This document shows positions 8,121 through 16,963 of a stretch of DNA of 34,535 nt, piece by piece. Origin of the DNA: Clostridium sp. CAG:568. GTDB lineage: Bacteria; Bacillota_I; Bacilli_A; RFN20; CAG-288. The stretch is from positions 1 to 34,535 of the forward strand of contig FR878789.1 in the NCBI GenBank assembly GCA_000434395.1, in the 5' to 3' direction. A model generated the notes under the pieces. The model saw nothing but the letters and a program-made list of their open reading frames with translations, did not search any database and was not told where the DNA came from. Position 1 is the first letter of the stretch; the number at the start of each line of letters is the position of its first letter. Both the position numbers and the translations under genes were made by a program.

Positions 8121-9089
8121 CTACTTTGTCTTACTCTCGGTTTGTAATTCTCCTATGTTGGTCTTTCCTATTTTGTACATTTCATAATTCCGATATTTCT
8201 TAAACAAATGCTTTTCTAGGAAGACTTTTTCTAATTTCAAGATAACTTCAAACAATAAAGCGATGCAGAATAATATTATTGATGCCAATAGCATTTCTTT
8301 AGATTTATTAATGCAGTAAGTTATTATTAAGGCTAACCCGACTATGAATAGAATCTCGGTTATTATTCTTGTAAAGAACTTGGTTAATGCACCGAATTGT
8401 CTCATTGCATTTAAGGAATAGGACATTAATCTTTTGAAAGGCCATCTCGTGGTTCCATCGGACCTATCAACAAAATCGTAATTGATAGGTTTTGATTTGA
8501 TCTTGAGATGTGACCTAATAGATCTATCGAATCTGTAAGGACCTTTTATTGCGGCATATTCAGGAAGGATAGATTTATCCATCAAGGAGAAATCTCTATC
8601 ACCATCCTTCATTCCCCATTCTAAAGATACCCAACTATATACTTTATAAAAACCTGAAGAGAAAAACTTCTTTATAAATTTTTGCCCCTTTCTTCCATTT
8701 GAATGACCATAGATATATATATAGCCTCTCTCCCAATCTTCGACAAATTTGGGAATTAGGTTGGGTGGGTCTTGTAAATCTACATCCATTTTGATCAAAG
8801 CATCGACTTTCAATGATATTGCAGCGTCATAAATAGCAACTAATCCAGATTCTTTTCCTCTATTGTGATCGAATGAGATGAAATAAAAATCATCTCTTTC
8901 CTGAGATGTCTTTTCTAGAATCTCTTTAGTTTTGTCTGTAGATCCATCATCTACAAATATGAAGATGAATTTATATTTATCTTCTAGTTTTTTGATGTCT
9001 TCATTCTTTAAAAAAGTATCGATGAAGACAGGAATAGATTTTTCTTCATTATAACAAGGAACACCTATTGCAATAGTTTTCTTGTCCAT
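8121..9089 (-). CDS. GT2 family glycosyltransferase (DPM1/CsbB-like) with two C-terminal TM helices
   Basis: The start is ATG at 9089, seven bases after a perfect AAAGGAGG; a longer TTG-initiated reading has no such site. The 322-residue protein has an N-terminal GT-A domain with VPCYNEE (10-16), DDGSTDKT (47-54), the metal-binding MDVDLQDPP (101-109) and the acceptor-site GDRDFSLMDK. A WPFKRL motif follows at the membrane interface. Two hydrophobic helices (about 241-261 and 266-284) end it. This architecture belongs to CsbB/YkcC/DPM1-like enzymes, which move a sugar from a nucleotide donor to undecaprenyl phosphate on the cytoplasmic membrane face. It is the third gene of a CPBP-TraX-GT2 operon; lipid-linked sugar for envelope decoration is the likely product. 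Confidence 0.88.
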   Translation of the reverse strand: MDKKTIAIGVPCYNEEKSIPVFIDTFLKNEDIKKLEDKYKFIFIFVDDGSTDKTKEILEKTSQERDDFYFISFDHNRGKESGLVAIYDAAISLKVDALIKMDVDLQDPPNLIPKFVEDWERGYIYIYGHSNGRKGQKFIKKFFSSGFYKVYSWVSLEWGMKDGDRDFSLMDKSILPEYAAIKGPYRFDRSIRSHLKIKSKPINYDFVDRSDGTTRWPFKRLMSYSLNAMRQFGALTKFFTRIITEILFIVGLALIITYCINKSKEMLLASIILFCIALLFEVILKLEKVFLEKHLFKKYRNYEMYKIGKTNIGELQTESKTK

Positions 9090-9114
9090 ATCTATTCCTC
9101 CTTTTATCCTTCTA

Positions 9115-10011
9115 TTATAACGCAAGACTAATCAACCACAAAAGCAAAAGATGCCCAGGATAGAAAGCATACATAGAGTATCTAGCCCATTTGTTCTTAA
9201 TTCCTTGTCTACCATCATATAAAAGAATGAATATACCAGCTAACATCGACCACGATTCACAAGCCATTCCACCAAGATCAAGAGAAGGAATAATTGGGTT
9301 ATATGGATTGTAATCCCAAATCAATTGGAAAATAACCCCAACAACAACCATCATCAATACACTGAATAGGTTGATATAGAATCTCAACTTACCATATTCC
9401 ATATATGTTTTTTCATCTAAGTTGTTCTTTTTAGCCTGACTCTTCAAGAAATAGAATGCACCTTCATATCCTATAAAAAAGCCTATAAATAAAGCTTGGC
9501 CATAGAAGTTGTAGTCGAAATTTATAACATTTTGAAATCCATCGGTTATATTAAAAGTTGAAAAACAAGCTATGATGCTCAATGTTATAGGAAAGATAGC
9601 TAGTAGGGATTTCCAGTTCTTCTTTTTTAGTAAATAAACTGTCATAGTTCCAAAAGCTAAATCTGTAAATATGTTTCCAGGCGATATGGTTTGGAAATTG
9701 AAACCATAATACATTGTAAAAGCAACACAATCTAATAGGAACCCCATAGTCATAAGTCTTATGAAATACATCCAATAGTCTCTGGTGTAATAAACACCCT
9801 CAATGGCTAAGAATATAAAGATTGGCATTGCCAATCTCCCCATATCTCTTAAAATTGTATAAGCTGTATCACCTATATTCAAAGCAAAAATTAAACCTAT
9901 ATGATCGATTAGTGTAAAAACAAATCCAATCATCTTTAACCAGAATCCATCCAATACTTTTCTCTTATAATGCATCGGTGAAGATACTTCGTTTGTTATT
10001 GTGTTAGGCAT
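9115..10011 (-). CDS. TraX family polytopic membrane protein
   Basis: The 298-residue protein is almost entirely hydrophobic, with about seven or eight TM helices, and begins with a KMIGFVFTLIDHIGLIF segment. An LRDMGRLAMPIFIFLAIEG segment follows, which is the hallmark of the TraX family (PF05857). TraX of F plasmid is needed for pilin N-acetylation. Chromosomal homologs in Firmicutes are common, belong to an acyltransferase-like membrane superfamily, and have no known conjugative role. Its start overlaps the end of the CPBP gene by 8 bases, with TAGGAG upstream, and its stop lies 25 bases before the GT2 start. Envelope glycan acylation next to the glycosyltransferase is a reasonable inference. 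Confidence 0.85.
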   Translation of the reverse strand: MPNTITNEVSSPMHYKRKVLDGFWLKMIGFVFTLIDHIGLIFALNIGDTAYTILRDMGRLAMPIFIFLAIEGVYYTRDYWMYFIRLMTMGFLLDCVAFTMYYGFNFQTISPGNIFTDLAFGTMTVYLLKKKNWKSLLAIFPITLSIIACFSTFNITDGFQNVINFDYNFYGQALFIGFFIGYEGAFYFLKSQAKKNNLDEKTYMEYGKLRFYINLFSVLMMVVVGVIFQLIWDYNPYNPIIPSLDLGGMACESWSMLAGIFILLYDGRQGIKNKWARYSMYAFYPGHLLLLWLISLAL

Positions 10012-10765
10012 ATATCTGTATAACTCCTAAAAGATTGTTTAAGAAATGACCTATCCATGATGAAGTGAAACACCCTTCTTTTACATAAGCAAATCCTAAA
10101 GCCCATCCTGAAATGAGGTAAGGGGGGAGATTCCATAGCTCGTTGATTAGTGATTCAGTATTTCCTTGGCCTGCTGATATCAATGAACTCAAATCAAAAT
10201 GTATCAATCCAAAGATAATTCCAGAGAGCAGGATTGCTAATATCTTGCTCTTCCTTTCTAGCAAGGAGCATAATCCTACCCTGTATGTTAGCTCTTCACA
10301 TACAGGCCCTAGGAATACGGTCATAACAACAAATGCAACTTTATAGAAGGAAATATCAACCAATGAACTTTGATTGTTGTTTGATGAATTTCCATGATAG
10401 AAATATTTGAATAACAATTGATAAACAATGATCAAAGCCATGTAAATAATCAAATATTCTATGTAGCCTTGCAAGGTTCTCTGCAGATGATTTCTTTTAA
10501 AGCTACTTAAAATCTTGTTTCCAATTTCTGGTTTAATCATGAACAAATAAACGATAAAACCAGTAAATAAAGTGGCATAGGTCAATAAGTTGATCGTCAT
10601 CATTGTTTGAAGTTCATCAAAATTCCATAGCTGAACTAAGAATAAAAAAATATAAGGAATGATCTTCATTCCTAACCAACCCCATAAGAATAATATTAGT
10701 TCATCGTACCAGTTAGATACAGACTTAATATCGTTTTCCTTGAAATTAAATATTATATTTTTCAT
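10004..10765 (-). CDS. CPBP family intramembrane glutamic endopeptidase
   Basis: The 253-residue multi-span membrane protein has the three CPBP (Abi/CAAX prenyl protease-like) motifs. They are EELTYR with E157, E158 and R162, FGLIH with H189, and GHFLNN with H240 and the following Asn. These residues form the glutamate-based intramembrane protease site. About seven TM helices are visible, starting near residue 25. Family members in Firmicutes range from bacteriocin self-immunity proteins to regulators; no bacteriocin precursor is seen nearby. The start follows AAAAGGG closely. It is the first gene of the operon continuing into TraX and GT2. Confidence 0.9.
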   Translation of the reverse strand: MKNIIFNFKENDIKSVSNWYDELILFLWGWLGMKIIPYIFLFLVQLWNFDELQTMMTINLLTYATLFTGFIVYLFMIKPEIGNKILSSFKRNHLQRTLQGYIEYLIIYMALIIVYQLLFKYFYHGNSSNNNQSSLVDISFYKVAFVVMTVFLGPVCEELTYRVGLCSLLERKSKILAILLSGIIFGLIHFDLSSLISAGQGNTESLINELWNLPPYLISGWALGFAYVKEGCFTSSWIGHFLNNLLGVIQIYA

Positions 10766-10920
10766 AAGCCCTTTTGATTTTAATTTATTTGTTCCACTGG
10801 TTTATTGGTATGGTCGATAAACTTTGCTCAGAATATATTTTTATTTGGTTTTGTAATTATAAAATTGAATAATAAACCCATCAAATAAAAATTCGTCTAT
10901 TTATTTATATATATTTTAAA

Positions 10921-10926
10921 TATAAT
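10921..10926 (+). promoter_or_regulatory. Possible -10 box for the large CvpA-like gene
   Basis: TATAAT lies 26 bases before the ATG at 10952, with AAAGGAGG between. The upstream DNA is almost pure A/T and gives no clear -35. Confidence 0.35.
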
Positions 10927-10951
10927 ACATATTAGAAAGGAGGAAATCCTT

Positions 10952-13900
10952 ATGCTTTTATTGGATATAACTAACGCAGATGTAAGCTTAATCCTTAATG
11001 TGGCGTTTTGGTGCATCATAGGAATGATCGCGATATTTGCACTAGTTGGTGCTATCAAAGGATTTTGGAAAAGTGTAGTCGGTGCTGTGGTCCAATTGAT
11101 TCTTTTGGTAGTAGTAATGTTTGTTACACCTGGTGTTGCAAACCTTATCGGTAATATCGATGTCTCGGGTTTTACGAGTAGCTCTTCTGCTACTATTGGA
11201 GATGTGGAAATTCAAATCACTTCTATCAGAGAGATGATTTGCCAATGGCTTACAGCTTCTGGCTATGTTTCACCGGTCAATGGGCAGTCTATTTATGAAG
11301 CTGCGATGGGATTGACAAACATTGTGCTGTCGTTGGTTGTGTTTGTGGTTTTAGCCATCTTTGTATTCTTCTTTGGATGGTTAATTTCTACTCTCATCTA
11401 TCATACGATTTTCAAATGGTTCATTCCTAAGAAGATTAGAATGAAGCACAAGATGAGATGGCTTGGAGCATTGTCTGGTGCTGTGATGGGTTTCTTTTCA
11501 GTATTTTTACTAATGACTCCATTTTCATATTTAGGAAACACAGTAAAACAGAATGAAGCTGCGATAAAAGCTTTAAAAGGAACTTCCGACGATAAGATGG
11601 ATCAGATTTTGGATTACGCTACGCTTTATGGCGAATCCGTATTTGGATCCGATTGGATGTATTCAATGTCTAGCTTTGTTGTAAATCAAGCAACAAGTTC
11701 TGATTATTTAGGTGGCAAAGCTAACTTCTCCGACATAACTTCTTTGTTGGCTGGTTTATCTAAAGGCTTTTCTAAAGGTCTTAATGGCAATAATAACTCC
11801 CCTTTGGATTTTGCCGTAATTGTCGGTGATAGAGCGGCAGTTGATGGAATACTGGAGACTTTGATTGGAAATAATATCATAGTGAAGGTCATGCCTTCCT
11901 TATTAAAAGCTGCTGTCACTTATGTTAAAACACCTGAGAGCATAGATTTAACCAAGCTCGATTTTGAAAATGTCGATTTTTCCACTGAATTTACGACTAT
12001 TCAAGGAATTTATGACAATTTATACGATGCTGGGTTTATAACTTCTATGATATCAGGTAATTTATCAGTTGATCCATCTAAACAAGATTTTTACATAGAT
12101 GCTTTGGAAAAACTTGCAAGCGATCCTCTAGTGAACAAAAATCTCTCAGTTCTTATGAGCGAGAGTGCGAGCAACATCAAGAATTTAACAGGTTACGAAA
12201 TTCTTAAATTGGATCAAGAAGTTTATAAGCAAACTACTGACAATGGAAAGACTGGTATCGATTGGAAAAAAGAAATAGTTACTTTGGGAAATGCTGTCTT
12301 TAAATTATCCGATGCCTTAGGCATTTCTTTGAATGAAGATGGATTTAAAAATCTCAATACTAAATTATTAGACGCATTCAAAGATGAAAACAAATTTAAT
12401 AAAGTAAGGGAAATCTTAGTTGGTGTGACTACTGCTTCTGGTGAAAAGGAAGATGGATTACTTGATACTTTCCTTCTCGATGAGAACATATTCAACATAA
12501 CTGAAGGAATCAATTGCTTGTTCTCCTACTATCCTGTTTTAAAGACATACATGGATAAAGATATGGTTGTCGAAAATTTCTCTTCAGCAACACATCAACA
12601 AATCAAAAAAGAATTGACCACTATCGTTGATATGTGTCCAGATGTTATGGATTTGTATGATATAGGCTATAATGCTGATACTAAGGTCTTCACTTTTGAT
12701 CTTTCCAATGCAGAGACATTGAATATCACTAAAGATTTGTTGACTCAGTTTAATAAATTGACTCTCCTCAAAGATTTGATTCCAGATGTCGTATATAAAT
12801 CTTTCCCTACAATTATAAAAAATGCATTTGGATCTAATGAAATATTTGGATTGAATGCATATTCATTCAATTTCAATGATGTCAGAACAATCATCGACGA
12901 TGTAAAGATGTTCTTAGAAATCATTCCTACTATCAATAACATCATCCAAGCTACAAAAGATCAAACCACATTGACAGGATTTGTCTCTGCTATCAATACT
13001 GCTGATTTATCTAAAGTATTAACTACATTTATCGATTCTAAGATGTTGAATCCGGATAGAATCAAGAATGGAGAAATAGTCAAGAACACTAATATCAATA
13101 CTTTGATTAGCAACATGATGAAGCAATTCAACTTGGGAAGCTTCGGATTTGAAATCAGCGATGATTTGTCTAATGTCAATTGGAAATCTGTAGATAGCTC
13201 TGGAAAGACAATCTACCCCGAAGTCGACAATATCATCAAAATATTTAACGACATAAAAGGTAATATTGATGCTTTTGGCGATGATGGTAGTTTTGATTTG
13301 AATAAACTAAATGGGGATGATATATCTGGATTGTTAAATGACTTTATGAATTCTGATTTGTTGGGAGGAAGTATAAATGGAATACTCAACAAGCAAGTCA
13401 AACCTATTCTCGATGGATTATCCATCGAAGTCGAGTTCAACAAATCCAAGAAAGAATGGCAGAAGAAGGATTCTAATGACTATTCTCCAATAGATTATGT
13501 CGGCCAATTATTTGATTTAGTCAAACCTATAATGAACAAAAATAATATTGATTATACCCAATTGAGTTCTATATATTTGAATTGCTTGATGACAACATTA
13601 ATTCACACCGGATTATTAGGTGATAATTATGAGGAGACTCTCGCTTCATTCTTAGGGGGAGTTTTAAATGATTCATTCAAGGCTGGCGATAAGTTAGGAT
13701 ATGATGCCAAGATTATTTGTATGAGTCCTGGAATTGATGGCAAGATATTTAAATGGTCTAATACTGTCGAAAAGAAAACAGGCTTTTCTTTATATTTCGA
13801 TTCATCGGTGGAAGGAAATGTCGAATTTACAACAGGCTTCTTCTATACAAACGATGGTGAGATTTATGATTTGTTCAATGCATTCAGTTCTATATCTTCA

Positions 13901-14728
13901 TATTCAAATGAATTAGCTAACAATACTTATTCTAAAGAAATGATTTCAGTTGTTTTGAAGAGTTCACATAACTCTGTTATTCTTTCTAGAATGATTCCTG
14001 TGATCATAAAGAATGCTATGAATGGCATCAGTTCTGAAACTACTGGTGAATATATCAATCTCGATCTCTTGAATTTCGATGCTTTTATTGATCTTCCATC
14101 TAAACCTACTGATGAGGCATTAGTCGATCCGTCGGTCACTTACTTTGAAGATGAGGTTGATAAGATTGTCACTTTGTATGAGTATTGTGATAAAGGCGTA
14201 CTGAATGAATTGATAGATAATGTTCAGGATTTGAAAGCAAACTCTACTATTGAAGGCTATACTGATAAATCAAGAAAAGATATATTCAAAGAAATTTTGC
14301 ACGATGTTAATACGATGACTGTCTGTACTAAAATAGCTTCTGGGTACGATATAAGTTTCAGGGCTAATCTGTACACTGCTATTTGTAAGAAGGATTTAGC
14401 AACTATTACAGTTTCTGGAAACAGACTTACTTTGAACATATCAGAGCTTTGTTTCTTCGACTACGATAACATAACTAGTTACTTTACAGCTGACCAAGAG
14501 AGGGTAGATTCTGCCGTGTTATTGATGAATCAAAGAATCTATTATATGGATTCTCAATTAAATTCTAATGATTTGTTCTCTCACGATGAAGATATGGTTA
14601 TAGACTTCTGGGTCTATCAACAGGATTATATCGACAACAAAGACATAGAGAAACTATCCTCCATCGAAGAAACTAATTTGTTTAGGGGAGCTGGGAATAC
14701 TATTATGAATTTGTTGGCTTTAGCTTAA
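10952..14728 (+). CDS. Large CvpA-like membrane protein with about 1060-residue extracytoplasmic region
   Basis: The 1258-residue protein begins with a CvpA-like domain of four helices (about 12-34, 40-62, 117-147, 171-192). GAIKGFWKSVVGAVVQLI resembles the start of CvpA, and LGALSGAVMGFFSVFLL its last helix. Positive charge clusters after helix 1 (KGFWK) and between helices 3 and 4 (FIPKKIRMKHKMRW), which places both termini outside. The remaining residues are Asn/Asp/Ser-rich, largely helical in appearance (many LLDxFL, IIxTINNII patterns), and end without LPXTG, SLH or cell-wall repeats. I recognise no domain there. Typical CvpA/YshB proteins are 160-220 residues. It starts after AAAGGAGG and stands alone. 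Function unknown; a surface or division-site scaffold is possible. Confidence 0.75.
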   Translation: MLLLDITNADVSLILNVAFWCIIGMIAIFALVGAIKGFWKSVVGAVVQLILLVVVMFVTPGVANLIGNIDVSGFTSSSSATIGDVEIQITSIREMICQWLTASGYVSPVNGQSIYEAAMGLTNIVLSLVVFVVLAIFVFFFGWLISTLIYHTIFKWFIPKKIRMKHKMRWLGALSGAVMGFFSVFLLMTPFSYLGNTVKQNEAAIKALKGTSDDKMDQILDYATLYGESVFGSDWMYSMSSFVVNQATSSDYLGGKANFSDITSLLAGLSKGFSKGLNGNNNSPLDFAVIVGDRAAVDGILETLIGNNIIVKVMPSLLKAAVTYVKTPESIDLTKLDFENVDFSTEFTTIQGIYDNLYDAGFITSMISGNLSVDPSKQDFYIDALEKLASDPLVNKNLSVLMSESASNIKNLTGYEILKLDQEVYKQTTDNGKTGIDWKKEIVTLGNAVFKLSDALGISLNEDGFKNLNTKLLDAFKDENKFNKVREILVGVTTASGEKEDGLLDTFLLDENIFNITEGINCLFSYYPVLKTYMDKDMVVENFSSATHQQIKKELTTIVDMCPDVMDLYDIGYNADTKVFTFDLSNAETLNITKDLLTQFNKLTLLKDLIPDVVYKSFPTIIKNAFGSNEIFGLNAYSFNFNDVRTIIDDVKMFLEIIPTINNIIQATKDQTTLTGFVSAINTADLSKVLTTFIDSKMLNPDRIKNGEIVKNTNINTLISNMMKQFNLGSFGFEISDDLSNVNWKSVDSSGKTIYPEVDNIIKIFNDIKGNIDAFGDDGSFDLNKLNGDDISGLLNDFMNSDLLGGSINGILNKQVKPILDGLSIEVEFNKSKKEWQKKDSNDYSPIDYVGQLFDLVKPIMNKNNIDYTQLSSIYLNCLMTTLIHTGLLGDNYEETLASFLGGVLNDSFKAGDKLGYDAKIICMSPGIDGKIFKWSNTVEKKTGFSLYFDSSVEGNVEFTTGFFYTNDGEIYDLFNAFSSISSYSNELANNTYSKEMISVVLKSSHNSVILSRMIPVIIKNAMNGISSETTGEYINLDLLNFDAFIDLPSKPTDEALVDPSVTYFEDEVDKIVTLYEYCDKGVLNELIDNVQDLKANSTIEGYTDKSRKDIFKEILHDVNTMTVCTKIASGYDISFRANLYTAICKKDLATITVSGNRLTLNISELCFFDYDNITSYFTADQERVDSAVLLMNQRIYYMDSQLNSNDLFSHDEDMVIDFWVYQQDYIDNKDIEKLSSIEETNLFRGAGNTIMNLLALA

Positions 14729-14759
14729 TAGTATAATTATTAAGGTATATTCAATAATT

Positions 14760-14780
14760 AACTTTTAATGGTTAAAAGTT
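14760..14780. terminator. Hairpin between the CvpA-like gene and degV
   Basis: AACTTTTAA and TTAAAAGTT form a perfect 9-bp stem around TGG, followed by TTTAATATCTTT. A second 13-bp palindrome TATCTTTAAGATA follows at 14784-14796. The first could be a weak terminator of the large gene; the T-run is broken, so a regulatory dyad is equally possible. Confidence 0.4.
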
Positions 14781-14828
14781 TAATATCTTTAAGATAAAAT
14801 TAGTAAATGGTAATAGGAGCTATATAAA

Positions 14829-15743
14829 ATGAAAATAGGTTTGTGCGTTGATGATAATTCTGGTTTTTCTGTTGAGGAAGCTAGAGACTTGGATTTGGGC
14901 GTAGTTAGAATGCCTATTTCTATAGATGGGAAAACATTTTATCAAAACATAAATTTGGATCCTCAAGAATTTTATAACGGATTGATCGACAAGGATGTTC
15001 ATACATCGATGCCTTCCCCAGCTGATACGATGAAAGTTTGGGACGATATGTTGACAAGATATGATCATATCATCTATGAACCTATGTCTTCCGGTCTTTC
15101 TTCCACATGCATGGCCGCCCAAGGATTGGCAGAGATGGATGAATATAAAGGAAAGGTTACTGTTGTCGATAATCGTAGAGTCTCAGTCGTTGCTAAGGAA
15201 GCTGTCTTTGATGCATTCTATTTGATCCAACAAGGTAAGACTCCTGAAGAGATAAAGAATTATCTTGAGAAAGAAGCTTTAGATTTGAAATTATATATAG
15301 CTGTCGATACTTTGAAGTATTTGCTAAGAGGTGGAAGAGTTACCCCAGCTGGTGCTGCTTTAGGTTCGGTTTTCCGTGTCAAGCCTGTCTTAAAGATTGA
15401 AGGCGGAAAACTAGACGCAAAAGCAAAGGTCATCGGAATGCGAAATGCAAGAGCTAGTATGATCAAGTTTATTCAAGAGGATAGAAATACAACCTTCAAG
15501 GATGTGTCTGATGATTCTTTATTATATGCCATGGCTTATACTGGCGATATCGAGCAAGCCCTGGATTATAGAAAACAAGTTAGCCTCGCTTTGAATGTTC
15601 CTGAAGAAGATATAATTTTAGACCCCTTGAGCTTGTCTGTCGGAGTCCATATCGGAAAAGGTGCATTAGCATTGACCATGGCTAGAGTCTTGGATAAATC
15701 CGCTCTATTAGCTAGTGTACATAAGTATGGATACAAGCAATAA
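14829..15743 (+). CDS. DegV family fatty-acid-binding protein
   Basis: The 304-residue protein has the DegV (FakB-type) architecture. It starts with strand MKIGLCVDDNSGF, then TSMPSP (59-64), which is the TSQPSP signature with Gln replaced by Met, and the EPMSSGLSSTCMAAQ loop (84-98). FRVKPVLKIEGGKLDAKAKV marks the DegV-to-EDD domain junction. FakB-type DegV proteins carry a fatty acid bound for phosphorylation by FakA, feeding host fatty acids into membrane lipids; other DegV proteins have unknown ligands. No fakA is present. The ATG follows ATAGGAGC at good spacing. It leads a tight operon: the IMPACT-like gene starts inside its last codons. Confidence 0.92.
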   Translation: MKIGLCVDDNSGFSVEEARDLDLGVVRMPISIDGKTFYQNINLDPQEFYNGLIDKDVHTSMPSPADTMKVWDDMLTRYDHIIYEPMSSGLSSTCMAAQGLAEMDEYKGKVTVVDNRRVSVVAKEAVFDAFYLIQQGKTPEEIKNYLEKEALDLKLYIAVDTLKYLLRGGRVTPAGAALGSVFRVKPVLKIEGGKLDAKAKVIGMRNARASMIKFIQEDRNTTFKDVSDDSLLYAMAYTGDIEQALDYRKQVSLALNVPEEDIILDPLSLSVGVHIGKGALALTMARVLDKSALLASVHKYGYKQ

Positions 15744-16140
15744 TAACAAGACATATAGCCACGCTTCTTCTTTGGTAATGCGTTCTAAATTTGATGCTTT
15801 TTGCTATCTTCCAGATAGCGAAGCATCTTTTAGGTTGGATTTAAAAAGAGTCAAAGATAGTTTTCCTAAAGCCAGACATTTTCTTTATGCATATAGACTT
15901 AAAGAAAAAGATGGGTCCATAAAGGAAGGAATGAGCGAGAACGGAGAACCTGTTAAGGCTATGCATAAAGTTCTTCTTCAATTTAGGTCTAATAATGTAG
16001 TTGACTGTGCTGTTATAATAGTTAGGCACTTCGGTGAAAAAGAGCTAGGTGCTTCAAACCTCGAACACACCTTCCTTAATGTGTTCAATGTTTGTTATGA
16101 TGATTATATGAAGGAGAAAAGCAAAGATGGCGGAAAATAA
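15727..16140 (+). CDS. IMPACT/YigZ (UPF0029) domain protein, short form
   Basis: About 137 residues from the ATG at 15727; another in-frame ATG is at 15778, and neither has a strong ribosome binding site. ARHFLYAYRL, SENGEPVKAMHKVLL and IIVRHFGEKELGASNLEH track the UPF0029 consensus of YigZ/IMPACT (HncyAYRi, DGEPsGTAG, VVTRyFGG..LGagGLvraY), though several hallmark glycines are replaced. The usual C-terminal DUF1949 domain is missing; standard YigZ is about 200-220 residues. IMPACT proteins are linked to translation stress control through GCN1 in eukaryotes, and the bacterial role is unclear. It overlaps degV by 17 bases and mrp by 14, so translation is coupled. Confidence 0.75.
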   Translation: MDTSNNNKTYSHASSLVMRSKFDAFCYLPDSEASFRLDLKRVKDSFPKARHFLYAYRLKEKDGSIKEGMSENGEPVKAMHKVLLQFRSNNVVDCAVIIVRHFGEKELGASNLEHTFLNVFNVCYDDYMKEKSKDGGK

Positions 16141-16963
16141 TAATAATAATAATAATGAAGGTGGGAAAAAAGAACAACCTAAGAATAGAAAATTTATCGC
16201 TCAACCTGCAGTCGGATCGACTATAAAGCATGTCATAGGTGTCATATCGGGTAAAGGCGGTGTTGGAAAAACCTTTGTGTCTTCTTATCTGGCTGTATTA
16301 TTAAAGAGAAAAGGTCTTAAAGTAGCAGTATTGGATGCCGATATCACCGGTGCTAGTATTCCTACTGCTTTTGGAATTAATGATGTAAAGATGTTTTCTG
16401 ATGGAAAGTTCATCTATCCTGCTGTCTCATTGTCTGGAATACAAATTAGCTCTGCTAATTTATTAATTGACAAACCAGGTGATCCAGTGATTTGGCGTGG
16501 ACCTATGGCTTCAAATTTAGTCCTTCAGTTTTATTCATATGTCGTTTATGGATGTGATGTCATGATAATCGATTGCCCACCTGGAACTTCAGATATTCAA
16601 CTCTCTTTGATGCAATCTATTCCTCTAGATGGTCTTATTCTTGCTATGACTCCACAAGGACTAGTTAATTTAATAGCTAATAAAGCTAAGAAGATGGCGG
16701 ATATGATGAATATTCCTATTATTGGTGGAGTCATGAATATGGCTTATGTCGATTGTCCTAAATGCCATGAGAAGATCTATCCTTTTGAAGAACCCGATTT
16801 GGATGAATTGCGTACTTCTTGTCCTGTGGTCAGCGAAGTTCCTTTCGATACCAGCATCTCCGATTACACCGATCATGGAACGATAGAAAGCCTCAATGTT
16901 CCTTATTTAGATAACTTAGCTCAAGGTGTTATGGACTTTATACATTTAGAGGAAAAGAGATGA
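16127..16963 (+). CDS. Mrp/NBP35 (ApbC) family P-loop ATPase, Fe-S cluster carrier
   Basis: The 278-residue protein has the deviant Walker A SGKGGVGKT (residues 41-49), the DADITGASIP switch, and MIIDCPPGTSDIQLS. The C-terminal CxxC is VDCPKCHEKIYP (Cys210, Cys213), which bridges a 4Fe-4S cluster in the dimer. These place it with Mrp/ApbC/NBP35 proteins that deliver Fe-S clusters to apo-enzymes in the cytoplasm. The N-terminal DUF59 (MIP18) domain of many bacterial Mrp proteins is absent; instead there is a tail with seven consecutive Asn encoded by a perfect AAT run. It overlaps the genes on both sides (14 bases upstream, ATGA downstream). Confidence 0.92.
   Translation: MAENNNNNNNEGGKKEQPKNRKFIAQPAVGSTIKHVIGVISGKGGVGKTFVSSYLAVLLKRKGLKVAVLDADITGASIPTAFGINDVKMFSDGKFIYPAVSLSGIQISSANLLIDKPGDPVIWRGPMASNLVLQFYSYVVYGCDVMIIDCPPGTSDIQLSLMQSIPLDGLILAMTPQGLVNLIANKAKKMADMMNIPIIGGVMNMAYVDCPKCHEKIYPFEEPDLDELRTSCPVVSEVPFDTSISDYTDHGTIESLNVPYLDNLAQGVMDFIHLEEKR
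16136..16156 (+). repeat. Trinucleotide tract (AAT)7 inside the Mrp gene
   Basis: Seven perfect tandem AAT codons encode Asn4-Asn10 of the Mrp-type ATPase. Slippage by one unit would only alter the number of asparagines and keep the frame. Confidence 0.9.

Noticed and set aside
9115..10011. TraX as a sign of an integrated conjugative element
   Set aside because: No relaxase, coupling protein, integrase or attachment repeats are in the window, and chromosomal TraX homologs are common in Firmicutes.
11042..14439. Several open frames of 60-96 codons on the minus strand inside the large CvpA-like gene
   Set aside because: They mirror the codon pattern of the sense gene, lack ribosome binding sites and have no recognisable motifs.
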